Of a stretch of DNA of 64,000 bases, positions 8,509-17,164 are shown in pieces. The notes under the pieces were generated by a model that was given only the letters and a program-made list of their open reading frames with translations, searched no databases and had not been told where the DNA came from. The stretch is from Litchfieldella qijiaojingensis (GTDB taxonomy: Bacteria > Pseudomonadota > Gammaproteobacteria > Pseudomonadales > Halomonadaceae), in assembly GCF_014651875.1 (NCBI RefSeq), contig NZ_BMXS01000008.1, forward strand, positions 1 through 64,000, read 5' to 3'. A program made the position numbers and the translations under genes. How positions within the stretch are numbered: position 1 is the stretch's first letter; each line of letters opens with the position of its first letter.

Positions 8509-8573
8509 ACGCTAAGGAAACACTGAAGGAGACTTGGCCCCGATAAACGAGCGAATGCGAAGAGGTACCCTCC

Positions 8574-9014
8574 ATGTTCAAATCGTTACTGGTTGCCGTC
8601 GACGGCTCGGAACATGCCAAGAAGGCACTGCGTGTGGCCTGCGAGCTGGTCAAGAACGGCGATGCCAAACTACATATCCTGCATATCCCCGAGCGGCTCG
8701 CCCATGAGACCACCCTGGTGTGGGGCATTGGTGCCGTCCCTCTCGAAGCCAGCCCCGAGGATATCGAGACGGCCGGCAAACAAGTCATCGAGAAGGCCAA
8801 GGCCAACGCCCAGGAACTGGGTGCCACCCAGATCGAAACCCACCTCGGCCAGGGTGACCCGGCCCGTATCATCCTCAATGAGGCCGAGAAACTGGGCGTC
8901 GATGCCATCGTATTGGGCAGCCGCGGCCTTGGCGATCTCGCTGGCTTGATCATGGGCAGCGTCTCGCACAAGGTCACGCACAGCGCCAAGTGCACGGTGG
9001 TCACTGTGCGCTGA
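8574..9014 (+). CDS. Universal stress protein, UspA family
   Basis: This is a 146-aa single-domain Usp protein. It begins MFKSLLVAVDGSEHAKKAL and carries the ATP-binding signature of the family near the C-terminus, GSRGLGDLAGLIMGSVSHKV (G-2x-G-9x-G-S). The protein is expected to be cytoplasmic, bind ATP and promote survival in stress or low oxygen. It is a single-gene unit: an ANR/FNR-like box lies upstream at 8468-8481 and a strong hairpin follows the stop codon at 9044-9082. The ribosome site is a GAGG 8 bases before the ATG. Confidence 0.93.
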   Translation: MFKSLLVAVDGSEHAKKALRVACELVKNGDAKLHILHIPERLAHETTLVWGIGAVPLEASPEDIETAGKQVIEKAKANAQELGATQIETHLGQGDPARIILNEAEKLGVDAIVLGSRGLGDLAGLIMGSVSHKVTHSAKCTVVTVR

Positions 9015-9043
9015 GGAAACACCGGCACGCTCTAACGGAACGA

Positions 9044-9082
9044 GCGCCTGGCGTCCTTCACGCCAGGCGCTGCTCGCTTTTG
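9044..9082 (+). terminator. Bidirectional-type terminator hairpin between usp and gtsD
   Basis: A 10-bp perfect stem (9044-9053 with 9061-9070) is followed on plus by GCTCGCTTTTGG. The hairpin covers the stop codon of the convergent gtsD gene (9058-9060), so one structure may end both transcripts. The T tract is short. Confidence 0.6.
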
Positions 9083-10179
9083 GGGTCGAACAGTACCGCC
9101 CTTCCCATATCGATGCGCAGTGCCAGACGCTCGCCTGCCGCCACCCGGCACTTGGGCCCAACTCTTGCCGTCACCTCCCTCTCACCCAGCGGCAAACGCA
9201 GCAGGATATCGGCGCCAGTAGGCTCGACGACCGTGACCCGGGCCGAGAATAGTGTGCCTTCCGCATGTTCGCCGAGACGCTCATCCTCTTCGCTGAAGTG
9301 TTCGGGCCGCAGCCCCAGCACTACTTTCTGCCCGACATACTCAGCGATTACCGGCGTCTCATGCGCCTGCGGCCAGGGCAACAGTACATCCTCTTCACCT
9401 TGGGTCGAAACACGGAGTCGATAATCGGCGGCCTCATGCTCCAACGTCGCGGTGATGAAATTCATCGACGGCGAGCCCATGAAACCGGCGACGAACATAT
9501 CGACCGGATCGTTGTAAACCTCATCGGGGGTGCCAAGCTGGAGAATGTGACCGTCGCGCATTACCGCGATGCTATCGGCGAGCGTCATGGCCTCGATCTG
9601 GTCGTGGGTAACATAGACGATGGTGGTACCCAGACGCTGGTGCAGCTTCTTGATCTCGGTACGCATCTCCACGCGCAGCTTGGCATCCAGGTTGGAGAGC
9701 GGTTCGTCGAACAGGTAAATCTTGGGTTCGCGGGCAAGCGCCCTGCCCATCGCTACCCGCTGACGCTGGCCACCGGAGAGCTGGGACGGCTTGCGATCGA
9801 GCAGATGCGAGATCTGCAGCAGGTCGGCGACGCGCTCCACCGCCTCTTCGCGCTCGCGCTTGGGCACCTTGCGCATCTCGAGGCCGAAGGCGATATTCTG
9901 GCGAACCGTCATGCTCGGGTAGAGCGCATAGGACTGGAAAACCATGGCGATGTCGCGCTCCGCCGGGGTCTGCCAGGTGACATCCTTGCCAGCAATCAGG
10001 ATCTGGCCCGAGGTCACCGGCTCCAGGCCAGCGATAGCGTTCATCAGGGTCGACTTGCCACAACCCGAGGGGCCGACCAGGATCAGGAATTCACCGGAAT
10101 CGATGGCCAGGCTGACATCCTTGAGCACCCGGGTGCTGCCGAAGTCCTTGCGGACCTCACGAATTTCCAATGCGGACAT
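9058..10179 (-). CDS. gtsD: Sugar ABC transporter ATP-binding protein (MalK/GtsD-like)
   Basis: This is a 373-aa ATPase of the carbohydrate importer family CUT1. It shows Walker A GPSGCGKSTL (about 37-46), signature LSGGQRQRVAMGRAL (about 134-148), Walker B IYLFDEP with the D-loop LSNLDAK, and the H-loop YVTHDQIEAM. A C-terminal TOBE/MalK regulatory domain covers about 240-373. It is the last gene of gtsABCD, 18 bases after gtsC. It should energise uptake of the sugar captured by GtsA. The gts name rests on the close likeness of the binding protein to Pseudomonas GtsA. Confidence 0.93.
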   Translation of the reverse strand: MSALEIREVRKDFGSTRVLKDVSLAIDSGEFLILVGPSGCGKSTLMNAIAGLEPVTSGQILIAGKDVTWQTPAERDIAMVFQSYALYPSMTVRQNIAFGLEMRKVPKREREEAVERVADLLQISHLLDRKPSQLSGGQRQRVAMGRALAREPKIYLFDEPLSNLDAKLRVEMRTEIKKLHQRLGTTIVYVTHDQIEAMTLADSIAVMRDGHILQLGTPDEVYNDPVDMFVAGFMGSPSMNFITATLEHEAADYRLRVSTQGEEDVLLPWPQAHETPVIAEYVGQKVVLGLRPEHFSEEDERLGEHAEGTLFSARVTVVEPTGADILLRLPLGEREVTARVGPKCRVAAGERLALRIDMGRAVLFDPKSEQRLA

Positions 10180-10197
10180 GTCAGATACCTCTTCTTG

Positions 10198-11076
10198 TTA
10201 TCCCTTGACCGAGCCGGCGGTAAGCCCTCGGACGAAATATTTTCCTGCCAGCACATAGACCACCAGGGTGGGCAATGCGGCGATCATCGCCGCGGCCATG
10301 TCGACGTTGTACTCCTTGACGCCGGTGGAGGTGTTGACCAGGTTGTTGAGCGCCACCGTCACCGGCTGGGTGTCATGGGCCGAGAACGCCACCCCGAACA
10401 GGAAGTCGTTCCAGATCTGGGTGAACTGCCAAATCACCGAGACCACGATGATCGGCGCCGAGACCGGCAGCAGGATGCGCCAGAAGATGCGGAAGAAACC
10501 GGCGCCATCGAGCTTGGCCGCCGATACCAACTCGCTGGGCACCGATACATAGAAGTTGCGGAAGAACAGCGTGGTGAAGGCGATACCGAAGATCACGTGC
10601 ACCAGCACCAGTCCCGCCCGCGAACTCGAAAGCCCCAACCAACCCAGCGTCTGGGCCATTGGCAAGAGCACCACCTGGAAGGGAATGAAACACCCGAACA
10701 GCATCAGTGCGAAGACCAGTTCCGAGCCCTTGAAGCGCCACTTGGTGAGCGCATAGCCATTGAGCGCCCCGATGGTGGTGGAAATCAGTACCGCCGGCAC
10801 CACGATGGCAATGGAGTTGAAGAAGTAGACGCTCACCCCTTCACAGCGCATGCCGGTACAAGCCTCGCCCCACGCCTTGGCCCACGGTGCGAATGTCGGG
10901 TCGAGAGGCATCGCGAGCAAGCTGCCGGCACGGATTTCATCAAGCGGCTTGATCGAGGTGAACAGCATTACCACCAGCGGCATCAAGTAGAACAGTACTG
11001 CCAGGATCAGCACGGTATAAAGTACTGCCCGTGCCAGGCGCGCCCCCGGGGTGCGTCGACGAATCACGTTATCCAT
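10198..11076 (-). CDS. gtsC: Sugar ABC transporter permease (MalG-type, GtsC-like)
   Basis: This is a 292-aa inner-membrane permease with six membrane helices. The first is VLYTVLILAVLFYLMPLVVM (about 21-40). The EAA loop that contacts the ATPase reads VSAAKLDGAGFFRIFWRILLP (near 195-215). The chain ends AGKYFVRGLTAGSVKG, the usual end of MalG-type subunits. Its start overlaps the end of gtsB by 8 bases, indicating tight coupling. It pairs with GtsB to form the translocation channel. Confidence 0.93.
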   Translation of the reverse strand: MDNVIRRRTPGARLARAVLYTVLILAVLFYLMPLVVMLFTSIKPLDEIRAGSLLAMPLDPTFAPWAKAWGEACTGMRCEGVSVYFFNSIAIVVPAVLISTTIGALNGYALTKWRFKGSELVFALMLFGCFIPFQVVLLPMAQTLGWLGLSSSRAGLVLVHVIFGIAFTTLFFRNFYVSVPSELVSAAKLDGAGFFRIFWRILLPVSAPIIVVSVIWQFTQIWNDFLFGVAFSAHDTQPVTVALNNLVNTSTGVKEYNVDMAAAMIAALPTLVVYVLAGKYFVRGLTAGSVKG

Positions 11077-11998
11077 GCTTGCGGCTCCGCAGTTCCGAGT
11101 AGAGATAGGGGATCAGGATCGCCAGCACCCCGCCCAGCATCAGCATGGCACTTGCCGAGCCCAGACCAATCTGGGCGCGAGTGAAGGCATGGGTATACAT
11201 GAAGGTCGCCGGTAGGTCGGAGGAGTAGCCCGGCCCACCGCCAGTCAACGCCACCACCAGGTCGAAGCTCTTGATGGCGATGTGCGACAGGATCATCACC
11301 GCACTGAACACCACCGGTCGCAGGCACGGAATCACCACACGCCAATAGATGCGCGGCAAGCCCGCACCATCGAGCTGCGCAGCCTTGATGATGCTGTCGT
11401 CAATCCCGCGCAGGCCGGCCAGAAACAGCGCCATGACGAAACCCGAGGCCTGCCAGACTGCGGCGATCACCAGGGTATAGACCGACATCTTCGGGTCGAT
11501 CAGCCAATCGAAGGTGAAGCTCTCGAAGCCCCAGCCGCGCACCATTGCCTGAATGCCCAGCCCGGGATTGAGCAACCACTTCCAGACCACCCCGGTGACG
11601 ATGAACGACAGTGCCATCGGGTAGAGATAGATCGTGCGCAACGCGCCTTCCTGGCGAATTCGCTGGTCGAGCAGAATCGCCAGCAACAGCCCGAGCCCCA
11701 AGCAAATGATCACGAACAGGCCACCGAAAATGCCCAGATTGGTGGCAGCGACCCACCAACGTTCGTTTTCCATCAGACGTGCATATTGGGCGAAGCCGAC
11801 GAACTCATAACTCGGCAGCATGCGCGAATTGGTCAGTGACAGTATGAAAGTCCACAGCATGAAGCCATAGACGAAGAACAGTGAAATGGCGATGGACGGC
11901 GACAGCACCAGGCGCGGCAACCAGGCTTGCAGGCGTGCAGCGGCCGTCCGTCCAGGTGCAGCGTCTACCGGACGTGTCGAAGTTGTAACGGTCGACAT
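11069..11998 (-). CDS. gtsB: Sugar ABC transporter permease (MalF-type, GtsB-like)
   Basis: This is a 309-aa permease with a basic cytoplasmic N-terminus (about 1-30) and six membrane helices, the first containing LSPSIAISLFFVYGFMLWTF. The EAA loop reads IKAAQLDGAGLPRIYWRVVIP (near 210). I chose the start at 11998 because GAGG lies 8 bases upstream; an in-frame start at 12022 would lack a ribosome site. It lies 58 bases downstream of gtsA and overlaps gtsC. Confidence 0.92.
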   Translation of the reverse strand: MSTVTTSTRPVDAAPGRTAAARLQAWLPRLVLSPSIAISLFFVYGFMLWTFILSLTNSRMLPSYEFVGFAQYARLMENERWWVAATNLGIFGGLFVIICLGLGLLLAILLDQRIRQEGALRTIYLYPMALSFIVTGVVWKWLLNPGLGIQAMVRGWGFESFTFDWLIDPKMSVYTLVIAAVWQASGFVMALFLAGLRGIDDSIIKAAQLDGAGLPRIYWRVVIPCLRPVVFSAVMILSHIAIKSFDLVVALTGGGPGYSSDLPATFMYTHAFTRAQIGLGSASAMLMLGGVLAILIPYLYSELRSRKHG

Positions 11999-12056
11999 GG
12001 GGATAACCTCGCGTGACGCCACGACGCCGCCAACCAGGCGGCGCCATGGGCAGGAC

Positions 12057-13331
12057 TCACATGACAGCTTGGGCGGCGCTCACCATACGCTGAGCGGCCT
12101 GCTCGGCGCTCATGTCAGGAGAGTTGAAGAAGTTGGTGACGACGTCGAAGATCGCCCCCTGAACATCGGAGCGCACGGCCATGCCATGGGCCATGCTGGG
12201 CACCAGTCCACCCTCGTCGGCGGTACGTTGGAAGTCCTCGAGGGACTTCCGGGCACACTGGTCAAACTCGCTCATATCGAGATCGGGGCGTGCTGGAATC
12301 GACCCCTTGGCCAGATTGAAGGTTTTCTGGAACTCGGGCTCCAGTACCAGTCGAGCCAGGGTGCGCTGAGCCTCCTGATCGGCCTCCTCGCTGACGCGGA
12401 ACATCGCCAGACTGTCGATGTTGAAGGTGAACGAATGCTCGGTACCCGGCGCCGGGACACATAGGTAGTCCTTGCCTGGCTCGAGCCCCGCCGCTGTGAA
12501 CTCACCCTTGGCCCAATCTCCCATCAGCTGCATGGCGGCCTTACCGCTGATCACCATCGAGGTGGCGATATTCCAGTCGCGGCCGGACATGTCATCGTCC
12601 ATCAGCTCGCGCATGCGCTTGAAGTTCTCCAGCGCCTCGATCATCTGCTCACTGCCCAGGGCCTCGGGGTCGAGATCGACCATGGTGCGGCGGTAGAAAT
12701 CGTTGCCGGCGGTTGCCAACAGCACGGTCTCGAATACGGTGGCGTCCTGCCAGGCTTGGCCGCCATGGGCCAACGGCACGTAACCGGCTTCACGAATCGC
12801 CTCACCGGCGGCGAACATCTCGTCGAGTGTGGTGGGCAATGCCACCCCGGCCTCTTCGAGCACCTCCGGATTGGCCCACAGCCAATTGACGCGGTGAACG
12901 TTGACCGGTACCGCCACGTACTGCCCGTCATGCTTCATCACATCGGCAACGACACCCGGCAACTTTTCGTCCCAACCCTCGGATTCAGCGACATCATCGA
13001 GACTGCCCAACAGACCTAGATCGCCCCACTCCTGGATCTCGGGCCCCTTGATCTGGGCGGCGGAAGGCGGATTGCCGGACATCGCCCGCGACTTGAGTAC
13101 CGTCATGGCGGTCTCGCCGCCGCCGCCGGCCACGGCAAAATCTTCCCAATGGTGGCCTTCTTCCTCCATCAACTCCTTGAGGACGTTGGCGGCACGGGCT
13201 TCACCACCCGAGGTCCACCAGTGCAGGACCTCGACATCGCCGGCCTGGGCCTGGGCAACCCCCAGGCTCCCGGCGACGGCCAGGCCAAGCAGGGTCTTGC
13301 GAAACGCGCGTGCTGGCATGAGTGCAGGCAT
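12057..13331 (-). CDS. gtsA: Periplasmic glucose/sugar-binding protein (GtsA-like)
   Basis: This is a 424-aa extracellular solute-binding protein, CUT1 type. The signal peptide covers about 1-31 (ending VAQAQAG). The mature part begins DVEVLHWWTSGGEARAANVL and contains KGPEIQEWGDLGLL, VAVPVNVHRVNWLW and LAHGGQAWQDATVFE, all blocks I recognise from Pseudomonas GtsA, the glucose/mannose-binding protein. It binds sugar in the periplasm and delivers it to GtsBC. It is the first gene of gtsABCD; the 131-base gap upstream should hold its promoter. No OprB-like porin gene is present in the window. Confidence 0.93.
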   Translation of the reverse strand: MPALMPARAFRKTLLGLAVAGSLGVAQAQAGDVEVLHWWTSGGEARAANVLKELMEEEGHHWEDFAVAGGGGETAMTVLKSRAMSGNPPSAAQIKGPEIQEWGDLGLLGSLDDVAESEGWDEKLPGVVADVMKHDGQYVAVPVNVHRVNWLWANPEVLEEAGVALPTTLDEMFAAGEAIREAGYVPLAHGGQAWQDATVFETVLLATAGNDFYRRTMVDLDPEALGSEQMIEALENFKRMRELMDDDMSGRDWNIATSMVISGKAAMQLMGDWAKGEFTAAGLEPGKDYLCVPAPGTEHSFTFNIDSLAMFRVSEEADQEAQRTLARLVLEPEFQKTFNLAKGSIPARPDLDMSEFDQCARKSLEDFQRTADEGGLVPSMAHGMAVRSDVQGAIFDVVTNFFNSPDMSAEQAAQRMVSAAQAVM

Positions 13332-13462
13332 GTAGAAACTCCCTCTTTGTTATTGATCTGCGTAGCCAAGAACTGACGTAAACCGTGAAACGGCTGGTAA
13401 CAAGCTAGCCCATTTGCGACTTGGCGAGGGGTTACCAAGTAATGGAAAGTGTTGCGGCTTTA

Positions 13463-14662
13463 TTACGAGGCTGAAACATTCCCCCGCGAAAGGGTCTCGA
13501 TCACGTCGTAGCATGCCCCCATGGTGTGATAGTCGACCTTGCCGGCGGGGCTCTTCTCATCAGAGTAAGGGTGGTTGTCGGGGCTCAGGATGCGGTACCA
13601 GGCACCGTGCTGGTGATCGATCATGTGCCGCCAGCTAAAGTCCCACAACCGTTGGTACCAACGCCAGAAACGCCGCTCGCCGGTACGGTTGCCGAGCATC
13701 GCCGCGGCAGCCAGACTCTCGGCCTGCACCCAGAAATACTTGTCGGCGTCGAAGATATTGCCTTCGAGGTCCAGACCATAGACCAGGCCGCCGTATTCGG
13801 GATGCCAGCCGGCCTCGACGCTGCTCAGGAACAACCGGCGCGCGGTCGGCAACAGCCAAGCTTGCGGGCGGCGTCGATCCAGCATCAGCAGCAACTTGGC
13901 CCACTCGGTCTGGTGGCCAACCTGATAGCCCCACGGGCGGAACAGATGACGCGGGTTGTCACGGTGATACTCCAGGTCCAGGCGCCACTGGCGGTCGTAG
14001 TGCTCCCAGATCCAGCCCCTGCCCTGCTCATCCTGTCCCGCTTGGCGTAAACAGATCGCCTGGGCCACTTGCAGCGCCCGCGTCAGGAACTGCTCGTCAC
14101 CGGTGGCATCGAATGCCGCGATCAACGCCTCGCCACTGTGCATGTTGGCATTCTGGCCACGATAGTCCGAGACCTGCCAGTGGCGATCCGCCTCGTCGGC
14201 ATAGAGCTGCCACTGCGGTTCCCAGAAGTGTCGCGTCTGGAGCTCATGCACACGGTAGAGTCCTTCTCGGGCGTCTTCGATACCTGCCTTGAGCGCCGTG
14301 GCATAGGCCAGCAGCACGAAGGCCAGGCCATAGCAATGGTTGGTGTCGTCCTCGACCTGCCCATCGCGCAGCGTCCAGGCATAACCTTGGTAATCGCTCT
14401 GGAAATGCACCTGCTCCAGATATTTCAGGCCATGGCGCGCCCAACGCAGGTATTCCGGCGCCTGGAAATAGGCGCCGTAGCGGGCATAGGTGAAAACGTA
14501 ACGGGCACTGGATACCAGGTGACGATGGTGGCGTTCGTAGATCTCGCCATCGTCGCGAAGATAGTGGAAGAATCCGCCGTGAGGATCGATGGCCCGAGGG
14601 TGGTAGAAGGCCATGGTCTTGCGGATATGGGTTTCGAGAAAGGCGATATCGTAGATGTTCAT
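13463..14662 (-). CDS. AGE-family sugar isomerase/epimerase (N-acylglucosamine 2-epimerase family)
   Basis: This is a 399-aa (alpha/alpha)6-barrel enzyme. Family blocks seen are DPHGGFFHYLRDDGEIY (near 28), HLVSSARYVFTYARY, MHSGEALIAAFDATGD, WEHYDRQW and GGLVYGLDLEGNIFDADKYFWVQAES (near 285-310, split here by a short break in conservation). Conserved His residues expected in the active site are present. Its length and sequence are closest to D-mannose/aldose-ketose isomerases and sulfoquinovose isomerase-type members rather than eukaryotic GlcNAc 2-epimerase. I chose 14662 as start because AAGGA lies 8 bases upstream. It sits between a sugar two-component system and gtsABCD, which suggests it isomerises an imported hexose such as mannose. 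Confidence 0.82.
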   Translation of the reverse strand: MNIYDIAFLETHIRKTMAFYHPRAIDPHGGFFHYLRDDGEIYERHHRHLVSSARYVFTYARYGAYFQAPEYLRWARHGLKYLEQVHFQSDYQGYAWTLRDGQVEDDTNHCYGLAFVLLAYATALKAGIEDAREGLYRVHELQTRHFWEPQWQLYADEADRHWQVSDYRGQNANMHSGEALIAAFDATGDEQFLTRALQVAQAICLRQAGQDEQGRGWIWEHYDRQWRLDLEYHRDNPRHLFRPWGYQVGHQTEWAKLLLMLDRRRPQAWLLPTARRLFLSSVEAGWHPEYGGLVYGLDLEGNIFDADKYFWVQAESLAAAAMLGNRTGERRFWRWYQRLWDFSWRHMIDHQHGAWYRILSPDNHPYSDEKSPAGKVDYHTMGACYDVIETLSRGNVSAS

Positions 14663-14776
14663 GGATCGCATCCTTGTGGCGCTGGCAAAGGAATGGCCGG
14701 AATAGGAATAGCGTCAGACTACCCGATCGTCGCTGCCCCCTGTGTTTCCTAATGCTGCAAAGTGTTGCAAGGCCTG

Positions 14777-16249
14777 TTAGTGGTGAGGGAATTCGAGTTT
14801 TACCACCAGGCCTCCGTCAGGGTGATTGCCCAGCCCGAGTTCGCCACCATGGGCGCGCACGATATGGCGCGCAATGCCCAGCCCCAGGCCACTGCCGCCG
14901 GTGTGGCGGCTGCGCGATGGCTCCAGCCGCACGAAAGGCTCGAAGACCCTCTCGCACTGGGTCTCGGGAATTCCCGGTCCATGATCGCGAATCGTGATGG
15001 TTAGCGCCCGCTCGTCATCGGTCAGGGCCACATCGGCGCGGCGTCCATAGAAGACAGCATTTTCCAATAGATTGCATAGGCAACGCTTGAAGGCCAGCGG
15101 CTTGACCGCCAGCAGCGCCGCCTGCCCCTCGACATTCACCTCACCGTTGTGCAAGCGCAATTCATCTGCCAGGTCGTCCAGCACCCGGCGCGGGTCGATA
15201 CGCTCGATATTCTCGTGCAGGTCCAACCCCTTGACCGAAGCCAGCGCCCCCTTGACCAGCAGATCCAACTCGTCCAGCGCCGCGCAGAAGCGCTCGCGCT
15301 GGCGCTCGTCGTCGAGCATTTCGGCACGCAGACGCATGCGCGTGATGGGGGTCTTGAGGTCGTGTGAGATCGCCGAGAACAGCCGTTCGCGCTCCTCCAC
15401 TTGTTGACGGATGCGCTGCTGCATGCGGTTGAAGGCCTGGGTGGTATCGAGGGTCTCGCGGGGCCCCCGCTCCGGCAGCGGCGGCGTATCCAGGTCATCG
15501 CCGAGCTGCCGCGCCGCGCGTGCCAGGCGGGCCAGCGGGCGGGTGACGCTGCGAATCCCGAGCAGCGATAGCCCGATCACTGCCAGCAGCACGATCAGGG
15601 CGGCGAACAGGCGATCCTCGGACAACCAGCCATGTTCATTGAACAGATCCGGTACCGGCAGCAGGGTCGCTACGTAGAGCCAGGCGTCCGGTCCGAGCTC
15701 CAACTGCACCACCAGAATCGGTGGCTCCAGCGGATCCAGCAACAGGCTGTGCTGCCCCCAGCGCGGCGGCAGGTCGCGCAGCAACACCTCGTTGTTGAGC
15801 AGACGCAGATCCTCGGGGCGCGAGAATTCCACCAACGCATCGCGGACACCGAGCTCCGAAGCCAGCACCCGCTGGAAGTTGTCCACCACCAGTGTCTTGG
15901 CAGGGCCGTCACCGATATCGATGACCGGAATACGATGGTCGTTGATACTGACGAAGAAGCGTGTGCCGCCCATGTTGCGTAACTGATCGAGGACGATATG
16001 CCGGTATTCGTACGGCAGCGAGCGGAAGAAGCGCACCGTGGAGGCGACACTGAAAGCCACGTTGTTCGACAGCTCGTCGATCTGTTCCAACTGGCTGGAA
16101 CGTGCCTGGGCGGTCCAGATGGCATAGCTGGAAAGCTGGGCGCCCAGCACACCGACGATCATGATCAGTACGAAACGACCGCGCAGCGTACGCGGCAGGT
16201 AACGCGCGAGACGCCGCCGCAAGCGACGCCAGGCCCCCACATCGTTCAC
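14777..16249 (-). CDS. gtrS: Sensor histidine kinase (GtrS-like)
   Basis: This is a 490-aa membrane kinase. It has TM1 (about 23-44, FVLIMIVGVLGAQLSSYAIW), a periplasmic sensor of roughly 130 residues, TM2 (about 190-210, LFAALIVLLAVIGLSLLGI), HAMP, then the H-box FSAISHDLKTPITRMRLRAE, the N-box LCNLLENAVFYG, and G-boxes DHGPGIP and GGSGLGLGIARHIV. I chose the GTG at 16249 because it overlaps the response-regulator stop as GTGA, giving translational coupling. It pairs with the OmpR-type regulator upstream. Together with the gts genes it resembles the Pseudomonas GtrS/GltR glucose-sensing pair; the ligand itself is not proven here. Confidence 0.88.
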   Translation of the reverse strand: MNDVGAWRRLRRRLARYLPRTLRGRFVLIMIVGVLGAQLSSYAIWTAQARSSQLEQIDELSNNVAFSVASTVRFFRSLPYEYRHIVLDQLRNMGGTRFFVSINDHRIPVIDIGDGPAKTLVVDNFQRVLASELGVRDALVEFSRPEDLRLLNNEVLLRDLPPRWGQHSLLLDPLEPPILVVQLELGPDAWLYVATLLPVPDLFNEHGWLSEDRLFAALIVLLAVIGLSLLGIRSVTRPLARLARAARQLGDDLDTPPLPERGPRETLDTTQAFNRMQQRIRQQVEERERLFSAISHDLKTPITRMRLRAEMLDDERQRERFCAALDELDLLVKGALASVKGLDLHENIERIDPRRVLDDLADELRLHNGEVNVEGQAALLAVKPLAFKRCLCNLLENAVFYGRRADVALTDDERALTITIRDHGPGIPETQCERVFEPFVRLEPSRSRHTGGSGLGLGIARHIVRAHGGELGLGNHPDGGLVVKLEFPHH

Positions 16250-16968
16250 TGCAAGGCTTCCACCTGGGTGGCCAGCACATAGCCGGCACCGCGCACGGTG
16301 CGAATCAACTGCGAATGCTGGGCATCCTCGCCGAGGCGCTGGCGCAGACGACACACATGCACGTCGATGGAGCGATCGAGCGGTGGCGCCGGGCGACCGC
16401 GGCTGAGGTCATACAGCGCTTCGCGCGACAGCACTTGCTCGGGGTGCTCGAGGAACACCTGCAGCAACTGGAAATCGGCCCCCGAAAGCGGGCTGCGCTC
16501 GCCATGGCGGTCGATCAGCTCACGCGTTACCCGGTCCAGCCGCCAATCGCCGAAGGCCACCAGGCGGGCGTGCTCCGGAGGTTCGTGAGTCCCGTTGCGG
16601 GTACGCCGCAGCACCGCCTTGATGCGCGCCAGCAGTTCACGAGGATTGAAAGGTTTGCCCAGGTAGTCGTCGGCCCCCAGTTCCAGGCCCAGAATGCGGT
16701 CGGTCTCGTCGGCGCTGGCGGTAAGCATGATGATCGGTATCTCGCTGGTGCGACGCACCTCGCGGCAGATGGTGAAGCCATCGTCGCCGGGCAGCATGAT
16801 ATCGACGATCAGCAGGTCGGGCGTTTCCCGAGCCAGCAGGTACCTCAATGCCTGGGCATCTTCGGCCACCAGGGCACGGTAGCCGTGGCGACCAAGATAG
16901 TCGCCCAGCAGTTCGCGGATTTCCGGGTCGTCGTCGACCACGATCAAGGTGGCGGGAGTCGTTGTCAT
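16246..16968 (-). CDS. gltR: OmpR-family response regulator (GltR-like)
   Basis: This is a 240-aa regulator. The receiver domain (about 7-120) has acidic residues VVDDDPEI, the phospho-acceptor in LLIVDIMLPGDDG (Asp near 55) and the conserved KPF lysine (DDYLGKPFNPREL). The C-terminal winged helix (about 140-235) ends VRGAGYVLATQVEAL. It is the first gene of a possible minus-strand transcript gltR-gtrS-AGE isomerase-gtsABCD. In Pseudomonas the homologous regulator controls glucose transport genes; the same role is inferred here from position. Confidence 0.88.
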   Translation of the reverse strand: MTTTPATLIVVDDDPEIRELLGDYLGRHGYRALVAEDAQALRYLLARETPDLLIVDIMLPGDDGFTICREVRRTSEIPIIMLTASADETDRILGLELGADDYLGKPFNPRELLARIKAVLRRTRNGTHEPPEHARLVAFGDWRLDRVTRELIDRHGERSPLSGADFQLLQVFLEHPEQVLSREALYDLSRGRPAPPLDRSIDVHVCRLRQRLGEDAQHSQLIRTVRGAGYVLATQVEALQ

Positions 16969-17164
16969 GGTGGGCCAAGGCTGGCGAGCGACATCAGGCA
17001 GAACCGGCGATGTCGCATCGCGTATTGTTATCGTCTAGTTACCTGCCCCCGATAATGGGTGAAGCCCCGCATCGGGACAAGCCGTCTACGACCAAGGTGT
17101 TAGTACTACGACCTGCCGGCACCGGAATTGCGGGGAATCCAGCAACGATCGCTCCGACCGTCGT

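Noticed and set aside
9265-11184. 639-codon open frame on the plus strand opposite gtsD and gtsC
   Set aside because: It runs across two real genes and their junction, is rich in His/Gln/Arg, and has no ribosome site or family likeness.
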